Origin: Adiantum capillus-veneris
Lineage: Eukaryota > Streptophyta > Polypodiopsida > Polypodiales > Pteridaceae
Direction: 5' to 3'
DNA: 64,000 nucleotides
Assembly (NCBI GenBank): GCA_014529385.2
Contig: CM043957.1
Location: 89,186,881 to 89,250,880 of the forward strand
Shown here: positions 46,345-56,709 of the stretch, piece by piece
Layout: each line of letters starts with the position of its first letter
How positions within the stretch are numbered: the first letter of the stretch is position 1
Made by a program: the position numbers and the translations under genes
Notes under the pieces: generated by a model
Databases searched by the model: none
What the model was told of the DNA's origin: nothing
The model's input: the letters and a program-made list of their open reading frames with translations, nothing else

Positions 46345-48745
46345 AATGGATGAAAGGACATTGCGATTCATTGCAAATAACGGCTTATCTAGGTCAAAGC
46401 TTGCTTATAGCCAAGAGGAAATGCTAAAAGAATCTCCTCAACCACAGACAGATTGTCACAAAAGTCATGACAACCACTTGGCCAAACAATGTCCTCATAC
46501 GGAGATCACTGAAGTAAATGCCTATTGTCTTGAGTGTGGAATCACTCACTTGATCCCCGATTGCCCGAAAAAACCAAACCAAATCAGGAAAATCACGACA
46601 AATGTATCAGGGATTGTTCAGCTCCCTAGTAGCTCAGAAAATGAAAATGTTGTACCAGTTCAAGTGGTTACGAGAGCACAAGCCCAAAAGAAAGCTGATG
46701 AGAATCCAGAGACAAAGAACACGGAAGGTGACATGAGTCCAGAGACAGATGATGGACCAAAGACAGACGCACCTAGTCAGAAAACCAAGAGCAAACGAAA
46801 TAATTGGAAAGCTAGAAAGACTAGGATAAAAGCATGTAGGGAACGAAAGCAAAAATCCCTAGCTGAGAAGCTTACTGAAGCTGAGGAGAAGATAAAACAA
46901 CATGAGGAAAAGGAGGCACCTTCTCTTACACAGATGGTTAAACCTCTAGAAGAACCATCCACGGATGAGAAACCGAGAAGTGCTAGTTCCGGAGGATCTG
47001 TGTTGGCAGAGAAGGTTAATGAGACATTAGATGCCCTCTTGAAAGCCTATGATGCGAGGCTAAAAAAAAACCAAACCCAAGAACACAGGTGGATGACATA
47101 TCCCTATGCGGAACTTGAAAAGGAAAAATTTGAAATGTGCCATAAAATGATTCAAACAGCCCAAGCTTTACTAGACCCACCAGTTGCAAAACCTGAGGAT
47201 GTGATCCGTGTCATGCCTACACAAGTAATCCCACCAAACCAGGAACTAAAAGAGCCAAATTCTAGTCATGAGCACAGACCAAAACTCAAAGACCCAGCAT
47301 TAGAACCAAGGATAGTACTGAATACCACGGATAACTCTTCCGAGGGATTTCACCAAGCTATACCTGAGGATTGTAAAGAGATAGATGGTCTTGACGAATT
47401 GTGGAAACAAGTCAGAGAGGCCAATGAAGCCGATGACCTAAGAAGACGAGTAGACAAGACTGGTGATGAACGAGGAGTGTTTCTACCGCCACTAGAGGAA
47501 TTTGAGACTGGATCTCAAATAAATCTAGACGTGGGATCGTGTTGGGGCGATAAAGGATATGTACAATCTATGGATAGTCAACCCCATTCGCTAAGAACAC
47601 TACCGTCCTACATGGGAGAGTACGAGACCAAGTCAGATGTGGTTGCAGTCCCATCACAGAGACTGTCTCCCAACAAGGCCATCGATTCAAAGGGGCTAGT
47701 AGATATTCTATCTGCCCCAGTCACCTGTACAATAATGTTAGCCGAGTTGCTCAGAATAAGACCAAACATGTGGGCTAATGTGGGTAAATGTCTAGAGAAA
47801 TTTGGTATAAAAACCCCAATGACTCAAATCGAGGAAGGCATCAAAGAGCTTGAAATGCCTCAACTAAATACTAGGCCAGTGCCATTAAACAAGGTAGGCG
47901 AGTATTACGAGGGAGAATATGGAAACACCACCCTTCCTTTGGAATTCAATGGTGTAAAAACCATGGCAATCCTTGACAGTGGAGCTGGTGTGGCCATTGC
48001 AACCAAAGAGGTTTGGAAAAAGTGGGGAAAACCTGCCTTGAGATCCACACGAATGACCCTGCAGCTTGCAGACGGACACAAGGAAAATCCCATAGGACTG
48101 CTAGAAAAAGTACTTGTTACTTCTTGTGGCATTGAATATGAACACACTTTTGCTGTTGTTGACTTTGGCAAGAAGAACAACTATGACATCATTCTGGGAA
48201 GACCATTCATGCGACAATTGAAAATGGTCCAAGATTGGGGTTATGACCATATATACCTGAGACATATGGAAACCATAACAAAGGTAAACTTGAGGGACAA
48301 TAGCTATAGGGATGTGACGAGAACACCGGTTGAGGAGTTTGATTCCGCCACAATTGTAGGATCAGAACTTCCAGCTTGGTTAGGTAAGACTAAAGACCTG
48401 TGGATGTGTGGAGCTTCACAATGTGGTAGCTTGAAACATGAGGAATGTATCCTAGAGCGGGTTATAGAGGATATGGACTATATCCCAAAACCATTTCCTG
48501 AAGAAGAGTTAGAGCCTTTTGGATGGGAACACATCTTGGCTACTCTGGTCGTGTGCGCCGTGGAGGATGCTCCCACAACAAAGTTTTGTGATGAAAATGG
48601 CTATGATGTCGTTCCTTATTTTACAGTGAGTGTAATCCAGGAAAACAAAGAGAACCAGACATCAACAAGCTCTCAAAAGAAGGAGCACACAAAGAAATGT
48701 GGAGAATCAAAGATGAAGAAGACGAAAAGTTCTATGACTCTGTAG
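46184..48745 (+). CDS. Element B gag knuckle and retropepsin ORF
   Basis: Open from 46184. No ATG is evident at the start, which suits expression by frameshift from gag, with which it overlaps to 46344. Early sequence RPVQPPPPGFQSK looks like gag tail. CLECGITHLIPDC (near 46530) is a CCHC-like knuckle with three instead of four residues before His. A long Lys/Glu-rich linker follows (46660-47300). The retropepsin domain (about 47900-48260) has FNGVKTMAILDSGAGVAIAT, then YDIILGRPFMRQLKMVQDWG. It ends with a Lys-rich tail and stop at 48745. In ordinary gypsy elements RT would follow this protease; here the next ORF is the W-x-P-K protein. Confidence 0.88.
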   Translation, partial: KHQINQRQYQLQCGIATKVSTTLLKQQNVRETHGVVRPVQPPPPGFQSKERRYEMDERTLRFIANNGLSRSKLAYSQEEMLKESPQPQTDCHKSHDNHLAKQCPHTEITEVNAYCLECGITHLIPDCPKKPNQIRKITTNVSGIVQLPSSSENENVVPVQVVTRAQAQKKADENPETKNTEGDMSPETDDGPKTDAPSQKTKSKRNNWKARKTRIKACRERKQKSLAEKLTEAEEKIKQHEEKEAPSLTQMVKPLEEPSTDEKPRSASSGGSVLAEKVNETLDALLKAYDARLKKNQTQEHRWMTYPYAELEKEKFEMCHKMIQTAQALLDPPVAKPEDVIRVMPTQVIPPNQELKEPNSSHEHRPKLKDPALEPRIVLNTTDNSSEGFHQAIPEDCKEIDGLDELWKQVREANEADDLRRRVDKTGDERGVFLPPLEEFETGSQINLDVGSCWGDKGYVQSMDSQPHSLRTLPSYMGEYETKSDVVAVPSQRLSPNKAIDSKGLVDILSAPVTCTIMLAELLRIRPNMWANVGKCLEKFGIKTPMTQIEEGIKELEMPQLNTRPVPLNKVGEYYEGEYGNTTLPLEFNGVKTMAILDSGAGVAIATKEVWKKWGKPALRSTRMTLQLADGHKENPIGLLEKVLVTSCGIEYEHTFAVVDFGKKNNYDIILGRPFMRQLKMVQDWGYDHIYLRHMETITKVNLRDNSYRDVTRTPVEEFDSATIVGSELPAWLGKTKDLWMCGASQCGSLKHEECILERVIEDMDYIPKPFPEEELEPFGWEHILATLVVCAVEDAPTTKFCDENGYDVVPYFTVSVIQENKENQTSTSSQKKEHTKKCGESKMKKTKSSMTL

Positions 48746-49695
48746 AACACTTCGAGCTTCAAGAAGATCAACGACCCTGGAATCAATGTCATCGCTACAC
48801 GAATAAAGTGCATCAAAAGTGGATTCCAAAGTCCTCCGTGAAGACACAGCCACCACAAGCATCCTCATACATGGCTCCTAATAAGGAGGCAAAGACTCAT
48901 CTGGGAGGAAGACGACCAGAGCAACGAGCTAACAATGCTCTAATCAATGGGCTAGAAAAGTTCTCCAAGAAACTACCACCCATGAGCAAACAGACAGTAA
49001 CTTTCCACTACCAGCCAAAAAATCAAGGGAAAGTACAAGAAGTCAACCTTGCTGAGGATAGTAGCGATAGTGATGAATCTTACGACATCCCCTATCATCA
49101 ACTCAGGCCATCACTATCACCAACCCCTTCAACAACAACCATGACAGGTCAAAAGAAAAGGACAACAAGTCAAAGCCAAAAAGCTCGACAAATCTGGATA
49201 CCAAAAAGCCAGATCGGTCAAAAACAGATATGGATCAAGAAGACAAAGATCTCTAATGAAAAATCACAAGATCCAACACCAAAACAAAAGCAAGGAAAGC
49301 GTGCACGAACGGGTAAGAATATCACAAAGTCGCAAGCTTTCACAACTCAGGTTTGGGCTCCAAAGAAGTTGACTCAAGCACAAAAAAGTCAAGAATTCAT
49401 TTGGATTCCAAAACAACCACAGTATCAACTTTCAAAGCCTGAATCCCGTCCCCAACCAAGCGTACAAGGGCCGAAGCAAAGACCACTGTCGACTCACACA
49501 ACAAAAACGTGGATCCCAAAGAAGTCTCTTCAAACAAAAACGAAGCACAGGCAAGTATGGGTTCCCAAACGAGAGCCAGCAACAAAACAACCAATAATCG
49601 CAAAGAAATGGGTCCCAAAGAAGATCAACAAAACTGCTGTCAGTGCATTGCCGCTTGAATTCTTACAATTCTTCCTACGATTACAGTACAGTTAG
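48697..49695 (+). CDS. Element B W-x-P-K repeat protein
   Basis: A 332-codon frame from its own ATG (MWRIKDEEDEKFYDS), overlapping the protease ORF by 49 nt. It is basic and probably disordered. It repeats a short aromatic-Pro-Lys motif eight times: KWIPKS, QIWIPKS, QIWIKKT, QVWAPKK, FIWIPKQ, KTWIPKK, QVWVPKR and KKWVPKK, spaced roughly 12-40 residues apart in the C-terminal two thirds. The tail of the element A ORF (3780-4130) has the same motif after a protease domain. Function is unknown; nucleic-acid or capsid binding is a guess. The family is not recognised. Confidence 0.75.
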   Translation: MWRIKDEEDEKFYDSVEHFELQEDQRPWNQCHRYTNKVHQKWIPKSSVKTQPPQASSYMAPNKEAKTHLGGRRPEQRANNALINGLEKFSKKLPPMSKQTVTFHYQPKNQGKVQEVNLAEDSSDSDESYDIPYHQLRPSLSPTPSTTTMTGQKKRTTSQSQKARQIWIPKSQIGQKQIWIKKTKISNEKSQDPTPKQKQGKRARTGKNITKSQAFTTQVWAPKKLTQAQKSQEFIWIPKQPQYQLSKPESRPQPSVQGPKQRPLSTHTTKTWIPKKSLQTKTKHRQVWVPKREPATKQPIIAKKWVPKKINKTAVSALPLEFLQFFLRLQYS

Positions 49696-51299
49696 AAGAG
49701 AGCAAGTCGCTTCAATCAAGCAACGATACAGGAGCTTCAAAGACCATTACATTGCTTAGAATAGGAAGCCTCGCCAACAAATGCCAATAAGCAAATTGCT
49801 TATACCCACATCTCGCACAACATAAATCTTTTCCATGCATTGACTGTGCATGCAAAATAGGGCTACATTACAAGGCCCGCATAGGCACAACTTTTACTTG
49901 CCCAAGCACAACACATACCCTTTGCGATACCCTGTCGTAAAGGATGACTCCAAATAGGAAGGGGGGAGTCATTCTGAATGCGGACCTAACATTATGACTA
50001 TTAGAGGGCAATGTTTTGTGAGATGCATGGAATTTTTGCGTTTTATTGTGATATTTTTTGACGAAATTTAGAGTATATGTCCTCATAGTAGTGTTACAGA
50101 GGAGTATGGGGACAAAATCCATATATGAGCCCCTAGGGACATGTGTATAGTGTACATAGTATTTAGATTTCTATTTGAACGATTTTTCTTTTGTTAAGTT
50201 TTTTTAAAAGATTTTCTTTGTTTATTATTAAGAAAAAAATAAAAAAATCCATAATCCACATGAAGAAAAGACTGACGAGAGGCCTGAGCACTACAAAGAG
50301 AAGAAGGTACAGGAAAACGATGAAACTTCACGAAGTATGTCTCAGCAGACAAGTCATAAAAGTCAGAATCGAGTCGATAAGCCACAAAATGAGTGAGGTG
50401 TTAGTCCCAAAGCTTCAAGTAATATTCTCTGTGGTCTAAGCGTCTTAGCTATTCTAGGTATTGCTCAAGCTGGAAGAGTTGAGCATATTTAAGTTGTGTC
50501 GCTCATGCTGGTATAGGTGAGCAAAAGAGTCGAAGTCTAAGTACTTAAGTCTGGTGAAGTGAAGGAGAAGGTCCAAAAGACACTCACGTACTAAGCACAG
50601 TGAGATACGAGTGGAGAAACTTCTACATCGAAAACCCTTCTTGGAATGGTGGAAGCTATTGAGACATCTTTTGATGTCACATGTGCTACATTTATTCCTC
50701 GAAGCACCCATCATCTCCTTCTTTCACATTGCATGCTTTTGTTGACAAATTTCTCGTATGCATATAGAGTGTCCCATAATTGGCACTTGCATCAGGCACT
50801 CTTTCCGTGTTTCACCCAAGCACTCACCTTTCATGAACATGTACTTCACGTTCAACTGCTCAACTCCAATAAGAGCATATACCAAAGGCATTTTTTTCCC
50901 ACCGGGTTTTTCCCTTTGGTCATCCAGGTTTTAGACCCTAATCTAAAGACACCTATCACCATTCTCTTGTACATACTCCTGCTACATCAACAATAAGGAA
51001 ATGCTACTCAAATAAATTGACAAATGAATTGGAGCACCAATTTCAGATCATAGCATACTTCTCCTCGATGGCGAGCCGAAGAATGGCCTATAATGACAAA
51101 GTTGCAGACAACACTAACAACATGATTGCACATGAACAAAGAAGTTACCAATGACGAAGAGCAGACATAAAGGTAATCAGAGGATCTCAAAAGATGAATG
51201 GTTATGATGATAGATGTCCGCTCTAATGGATCATAGTTCTTGTTGTGGTTAGACAAAGTTACAAGCAGTGCAACAGATGAAGCCAAAATGACAGCAAAG
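49696..51299 (+). other. Element B 3' non-coding region with internal polypurine tract
   Basis: It begins with ACGATACAGGAGCTTCAAAG, resembling the tacaggagct stretch after the W-x-P-K ORF in element A. A purine run AGGAAGGGGGGAG lies at about 49957-49969. From 49980 the DNA is AT-rich, with no recognisable gene to 51299. The RT-RH-IN region expected in a full element is absent. A short basic frame near 50263-50436 has no motif. Confidence 0.55.
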
Positions 51300-51334
51300 T
51301 GTTGATCGCTGGGTCAACAACACAACATAACTCA
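51300..51334 (+). repeat. Extra copy of the first 35 bp of the element B LTR
   Basis: Starts TGTTGATCGCTGGGTCAACA and matches the 3' LTR start (51610-51644) through ACATAACTCA, then diverges. It lies 310 bp upstream of the real 3' LTR, directly before the captured helicase piece. Confidence 0.9.
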
Positions 51335-51374
51335 GGAACAAAGAAGTCCCCAATGAAGAAGCGTAGACCTATAA

Positions 51375-51560
51375 TGACAGAAACAGATACTGCAGCTTGG
51401 AGCGTGGATGTGAGAGACATAAAGTTCGTCATCAATTATGATTTTCCTGAATCATGTGAAGACTATGTACATCGGATTGGACGAACAAGACAAGCTACTG
51501 CAAAGGCTATAGTCTATACTTTCTTTACAACAACAAAACAACAACAAAGACCACATCGCC
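51375..51560 (+). pseudogene. Captured DEAD-box RNA helicase fragment
   Basis: The frame reads [20 protein letters not shown], then [20 protein letters not shown] and KAIVYTFF. This is the second RecA-like domain of DEAD-box RNA helicases around motifs V and VI: usual TDVAARGLD becomes TDTAAWSVD and HRIGRTGR becomes HRIGRTRQ. Only about 50-60 residues are present, so it cannot be an active helicase. It lies between the extra LTR-start copy and the 3' hairpin/polypurine tract and is on the element's coding strand. It looks like a host transcript piece picked up during reverse transcription, most like plant DBP2/RH20-type helicases by eye. Confidence 0.85.
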
Positions 51561-51574
51561 ATCGACAATCAGGT

Positions 51575-51609
51575 CATGTCGGGGACGACATGCACGCGGA
51601 AGGGGGGAA
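51575..51609 (+). promoter_or_regulatory. Element B hairpin and polypurine tract
   Basis: CATGTC-GGGGAC-GACATG (51575-51592), then GGAAGGGGGGAA (51598-51609), ending exactly at the 3' LTR. It is the same arrangement as in element A at 10088-10122. The inner TGTCGGGGAC also occurs in the primer-binding site at 42096-42105. Confidence 0.85.
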
Positions 51610-52567
51610 TGTTGATCGCTGGGTCAACAACACAACATAACTCAAGTTTCGTACCAAAGTCTTATCTTTTGCGAGTTATGAAATGCTGCGGATTATGGCT
51701 ATAAACGTCATTTGTAATGAGTAGTTATTCTAGTTTCAGAAGCCGGGGTGCAATGGCACTTCCAGATTGTAAATACAAAGCCATTTGACCCTTTCAACCC
51801 CATTTTTGGTTAAACCTAAGGTAGCCTTAGTATATAAGGTACCTAGGTCATTTTGTAAAAGGACTTTTAAATCATAATCAAAACTTAGCGCTGCCGTCTA
51901 CTGTGTGTGAGAGAGAAAGAGAGTGAGTGTGAGCTTCATCCTCTTGCTACGCCATGCTCGCTCAACACATTGGAGATCCGACTGCACCATTGCTGTAGGC
52001 TCGAGGAGAGCTACGCGACAATGCCAAGCATTCCACGCGAGACGAAGCGCACACGCCGACGCATCTACGAGCCATTTGTGGCCGTAAGTGTATCAAACGA
52101 TGTCTGTTTTCTGCGTGCTAGTAGTCTATAGAATCGTGGCGACATAAACTATGCATAGGTACTCATAAATTTCAATTTCAAGCACTTTCAAAATTCTGCT
52201 CTGTCATCCTACGCGTTTTCCGCAGACGGGTTTAGAGTGAGGGTTTTGAGTGTAGAAGCTTAGGGACAGGTGTATCCTAGTGAGGGGATGGTGTTCCTTA
52301 AGTTTCGTATGAATCTGGCTTGATTAGGTGAGTTACCTTCTGTATGTGTGTATATGGCTAGGTGGTGTAGTTGAGAGCAGTGAGGTTCTTGATTATGGTT
52401 TAGTTGGCCTTCCAGAGTGTTTTATGTGTAGGATGGTCTCAGCCTGACAAGCTCAAGAGATTTCCTTCGTGTGCCTATCGTGTCATCTGTGTCCTCGATT
52501 GACATTATGTTGATCTAGGTAGTGTTTGGATGCACTTCATGGGTGTGTGAGTCTCTCCCGTCCAACA
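51610..52567 (+). repeat. Element B 3' LTR
   Basis: 958 bp, the same length as the 5' LTR, with about 32 substitutions by eye, mostly C/T or G/A. TATATAAG lies at 51831-51838. TCATCCTACGCGT (52204-52216) is an intact half-site of the B-type palindrome. Ends CGTCCAACA. Confidence 0.95.
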
Positions 52568-52572
52568 GCGAC
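52568..52572. repeat. Element B target-site duplication, right
   Basis: GCGAC directly after the 3' LTR, identical to 41123-41127. Confidence 0.9.
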
Positions 52573-52578
52573 GATGAG

Positions 52579-52579
<1 letters not shown>

Positions 52580-52655
<76 letters not shown>
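52580..52655. repeat. (GT)n microsatellite
   Basis: About 38 TG units, 12 bp beyond the 3' LTR of element B. Confidence 0.95.
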
Positions 52656-52657
<2 letters not shown>

Positions 52658-52799
52658 CTCGCCTGTCCACTGTTTCACTTCGCGCAGGGCATAGGGCACA
52701 CTGGCCTGGATTTTGAAATCTACTCGATGAAGCATATGCTTACACATGGCCGCCTGAATTTCTCTCTCCTTCATCCATAGTATAGATAGCAAGCATTAT

Positions 52800-54660
52800 A
52801 TTCCGTTACATTTATCAATTTCGGCCTGGATCCTGTCCAGAAAGTAGTACCCTTCGTTGATCATATCCTCCGACTGAGCTATTTTAATGTCGAGCTCATT
52901 CTCCCAATCGTTCCGACTCCCGAGCCAACACCTTATCATCAAGGATTCAAGGTCATTGCCTCCAACTCCCCAAGAATTAACTCGATCATAGAAATACTTG
53001 GAATCCTTGAGAATGTCCTTTTTTGTCCAGTATAGCGTGATCTAGTCTTTGGTGATCTTCATTCCCTGCACATTGATAGAGGAAAGAAGGGTTTTCAGAT
53101 TGGGTGTCTTCTAAGCAACTTCGAACACTTTATAGTTTCTCTGACGCCAAATAAGCCATAAGAATTCGGCTCTAGACTTATTCCAAAATACAAAAAGAAC
53201 TCCTACATAATCCCCTAAGAGAAGTTGTTTCCACAAGGGAGAGAAGCCTAGGGTGCGGGTCAAAGGGGTGAGGATTTGCTTATTGTTAGGGCAGTCCAGA
53301 AAGAGATGGCCTAGATCTTCAATGACTCGGTTGCATCGACAACAGATTTCGGAGCTAATGTTGGCTTTGAAGGCCTTTTTTCCTATCCATAACGCTTTAT
53401 GGAAAATCAACCAGAGGAGCACTGACTTTTTAAGAGGCCCAAATGTTGCGGAACTTGAATTCCCATTGCTTACGGGAGTAGTTAACTCTCCATCTCTTGT
53501 TGAGAGTGGTCGGGATAGTAGAAGCCACACTATTGTTTTTCCAAACAAGGTTGTGGAGCTTGAGACTTCCTACCCAAGTGAAGGCCAGGAGGTCTAAGAA
53601 AGGGGGGTCCTGAAACGTCCAAACAAGCTCAAAAGGGAAGGACCTGCTCCTAGATCTGATGAGTTGTAGGTCCCAAGGTTTAACCTAGAACGTGAGAGAA
53701 AGCTCCATATCATCTAGCCAATTTTGGTCACTTGAATCCTAAAATTGGGACCATGTCTTGAGACCCTTTTTGTGAAGAACCAGAGCCTCTTGAAAGTAGC
53801 GGGGACAGGGGGGAATGTCCATGCAAGGCCACCAGATGGATTCATTAGGAGGGATTGAATACTTGTGCTTGTTGAGGGTGTTTATCTGAATACTATGCTT
53901 GTGCATGTTCCATTCTTGCATAATTGATCTCAATAAGTCAGAGCCTACTAGGGAAATGGGTTTCTTTTCAAAAAAGATTACAGAAAGCGGGAGATGAATC
54001 CATCCTGTAAGCTCCAAGAGCCAAAACTTGCCTAGTTTTTTGAACAGGAATCTTGTCCATTCCTTGTCAGGTGGCTGGAGGGCTGCAACCACCAGTTTAA
54101 CTCCCATCTTATCCACAATGAGATTGAGATTCTGGATTCCCATCCTTTCTTTCTTTTTAGGGAGGGTACATATGTCCCATGAAACTTTGGCATTCTTTTT
54201 GGCAAAGGGATCACCGACCCAAAGAAAATTTCTACGAATCTTGGTGATCCTCAGCAAATGACAGTTTGCTGGTCTACAGCAACCAAAAAAGAAGAGCATG
54301 TAAGCATTCAGGAAGAGGTTGATAACTAGCACGCTACCTGCCAAGGAGTGTTGGAAGCCAATCCACCGGTTGAGTTTGGCTCGGAATTTGTTGCACACCC
54401 AATCCCATCGAGCTTTGAGAGTAACACTGAAGCCCATCGGAATCCCAAACAGCCTGAAGATCTCCCCTTCCTTAATAATTTTGCAGCCCGCCCAGGAAAT
54501 CCAGTTAGGAAGGGAGAAATGGGAGAAGACTCCCTTTTTTTGTGGCTAACACGAGATCCTAAATCCAAGCAGAAGATTTGCATCACCGCCCAAAACTCAG
54601 CGAGAGTGGATTCCTCATTGCATATGACTCTTCAATTTTCAAAAAAATTACACTATCTTT
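52800..54660 (-). pseudogene. 5'-truncated LINE ORF2 fragment
   Basis: The minus strand carries the C-terminal part of a LINE ORF2. From about 54590 it reads IPMGFSVTLKARWDWVCNKF, then LAGSVLVINLFLNAYMLFF and KIRRNFLWVGDPFAKKNA, the region after RT. At 53548-53111, SVLLWLIFHKALWIGKKAFK and HLFLDCPNNKQIL are the zf-RVT domain. RT and endonuclease are absent, so the copy is truncated, as is common for LINEs. It is a different LINE from that at 15129-21510, judged by the poor match of the zf-RVT parts. Confidence 0.85.
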
Positions 54661-56707
54661 TCAAATTTTAGCTAGATTATTTCCTTTTCCTCTTGCTCCT
54701 ACCTTGCATTAGCAAATCTTTTTTTTTGGTGCAGAAGTTCGGGCATTCCTACCCAATGAGATACAAGAGAGCGCCTTTGAGCATTACTCATGCGCAATCA
54801 AATCCATGACTTTGGTCACGGAGATCGAATACTCAACCAACCAAGCTAGCTCCCGTCATCGGTTGCATTAGTGAATCTTAAAGTGACATGATTGTAAGCT
54901 AAGACACACTTTTTACAAAGAGCCGTTGTAAACATATGATTCTCAATGGATAACCTATATCATGAAGGGTATAATATGAAGCTTCTTTTTATTGTGGAAA
55001 ATATGCATGAATATGTTAGAGAGAGCAACATTTTTCATGTTGACTAGTAGGAGCTCGTTCATATGGAGTGGAGTTAATATATTTGAGCAAGATATATAAA
55101 AACATTTGAGCTTATTTAAATGGAGTGGAGTTAATATATTTGATCGAATTATATCCGAATTGTAAGGACACGGGTCCTACAGGCAAGGCCGAACAGTGCG
55201 TATGCTAGGGGGAGGCTATAAGATAGCATGGTTGGGTGGAAACTAGCACATATCATTATTTTCCTCCTTTCACTAGTATTCGAGCTATTTCGAGAAAGAA
55301 AAAAATCGGGTTGCATGTGTATGTGATGCACATCTCCTCTCCCACGATCCTCAAGCAATAGTCAAGGAAGACGACGGCCACAGCGCAACAAAAGATAAGA
55401 CCGGCACAGAGTACTGTACGTAGCACGCCGAGGGGATTCGCCATGGAAAAGTTACCGTGCCACGTAAGTGCAAGGGAGGGGGGTTTATTTACAAGTTTCA
55501 TAAGCGTATAAGTTAGGGACAGGCCCCCAATAATTTATCTCCCAAGCTTAAAAATAACGGAGGGGGTATCATATTTATGGGGGGGTTGGGGGGGGGGGGG
55601 GGGGGGCTGATCCGAGTTGATTACTTGTAACGATTGGTTACCGGTGTAAAAACGAACTCAGATGAATTTTGGGAAAGTGTTTTTATCAGGCCACACATCA
55701 AATTTTGCATCAATCCGATCATAGATAAGGGCTGATTTGGAGTAGTTCAAGGGTTGATTTACACCAGCTTTGCATGGGTCGGAATTGGACGAGTAACCAA
55801 AGTGCAGGCTGATTGTGCACATAGGTTGAAATTCAAACTAAGACACATTGAGGGTACATCTTGTTATCATTAGAAGTGGTTCCTTAGTATGTTCCAATCA
55901 CTATGCTACAAACTCTTTGACTAGTTTTACTCAGTTATATAATGTGAGACCTAAATTCTATATGTAAGATAGGGGTATGATAGTTTTCTTCATTGATTGT
56001 CATATAAGCATAGAAAGGGGGGTCATATTCTCTAAAATGAGTCGTATATAGGGGTTTTATCAAATTTGTGTGCTCGTAGGTGGCGTCCCATTTTGTATAT
56101 AGAGTGAATCCCTCGGGGTAGCACGGGAGGACAGACAGCGAGCAGCAACTGAAGCCGCCCCATGTCTGCCCTCCATAGCGTAAGACTAAGATGAGTGACC
56201 AAGGAAAACTGGATCGGTAACTCTACAGCACCGAAGCTCCGTTGGCACCGCGTGCAAGAAGGCCCTCCAAACCCTTGCATGAAGGAGGGTTGAACAAAGC
56301 CCCGTGAGGGTAAGAGGCTAATACCCTATCATCCTTGTTGTATACAAGAAGGAAAGATAGCATACTTGTGTTAAAAAAGAAATCTAGAAGGAAGGAAAGC
56401 CACAAACATCTAGGAAGTAGTTTCACCCTTCCTTTTCACTCCTTAGAGCAAGACAAGTTTTCTTCCAAAATTCCTCTTTTTTCAAGAAAGAAACTTCACA
56501 AGTGAACAAAAGCCTTCACAAAAACGACGAGTTTTTGTGAAGAATCAACGAAAGTGTTCTTACGAAGAACACAATGTGAAGCACTACAAATTCAGCAAGG
56601 CGAGGATCGGATGCAATGCAAAAGTCGTCGAGCATAAAAAACACAACGACTTCAAGCTTTAAAAGGGAAAAGTTGATATTTTTTTCTCTCTATCTTAGCG
56701 TGTGTTT
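54661..56707. other. Unassigned DNA with a long G-run
   Basis: No gene or element recognised. A G-tract at about 55579-55606 (interrupted once by TT) could form quadruplex structure. Confidence 0.4.
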
Positions 56708-56709
56708 AC

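Larger units (their letters stand above)
41128..52567 (+). mobile_element. Element B: complete LTR retrotransposon without RT, RNase H or integrase
   Basis: An 11,440-bp element bounded by two 958-bp LTRs and a GCGAC duplication. Inside are a primer-binding site, a palindrome array, gag, a protease ORF, a W-x-P-K ORF, a long non-coding tail with a captured helicase fragment, and a hairpin plus polypurine tract. No RT, RNase H or integrase motif was seen on either strand between 42086 and 51609. It therefore fits the class of non-autonomous LTR elements that keep gag and protease. The two LTRs differ at about 32 positions by eye count (roughly 3.3 percent) with no indels, so the insertion is fairly young. 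Confidence 0.92.

Noticed and set aside
48660-48745. Programmed -1 frameshift between the protease and W-x-P-K ORFs of B
   Set aside because: No convincing slippery heptamer was seen, and the second ORF has its own ATG at 48697, so independent initiation is as likely.
51907-52131. 74-codon frame present in both B LTRs (also 41425-41649)
   Set aside because: It is duplicated only because the LTRs are duplicated, has no domain, and substitutions do not favour synonymous sites by eye.
52505-52792. Frames across the GT run after element B
   Set aside because: Microsatellite translation (Cys-Val or Thr-His repeats).
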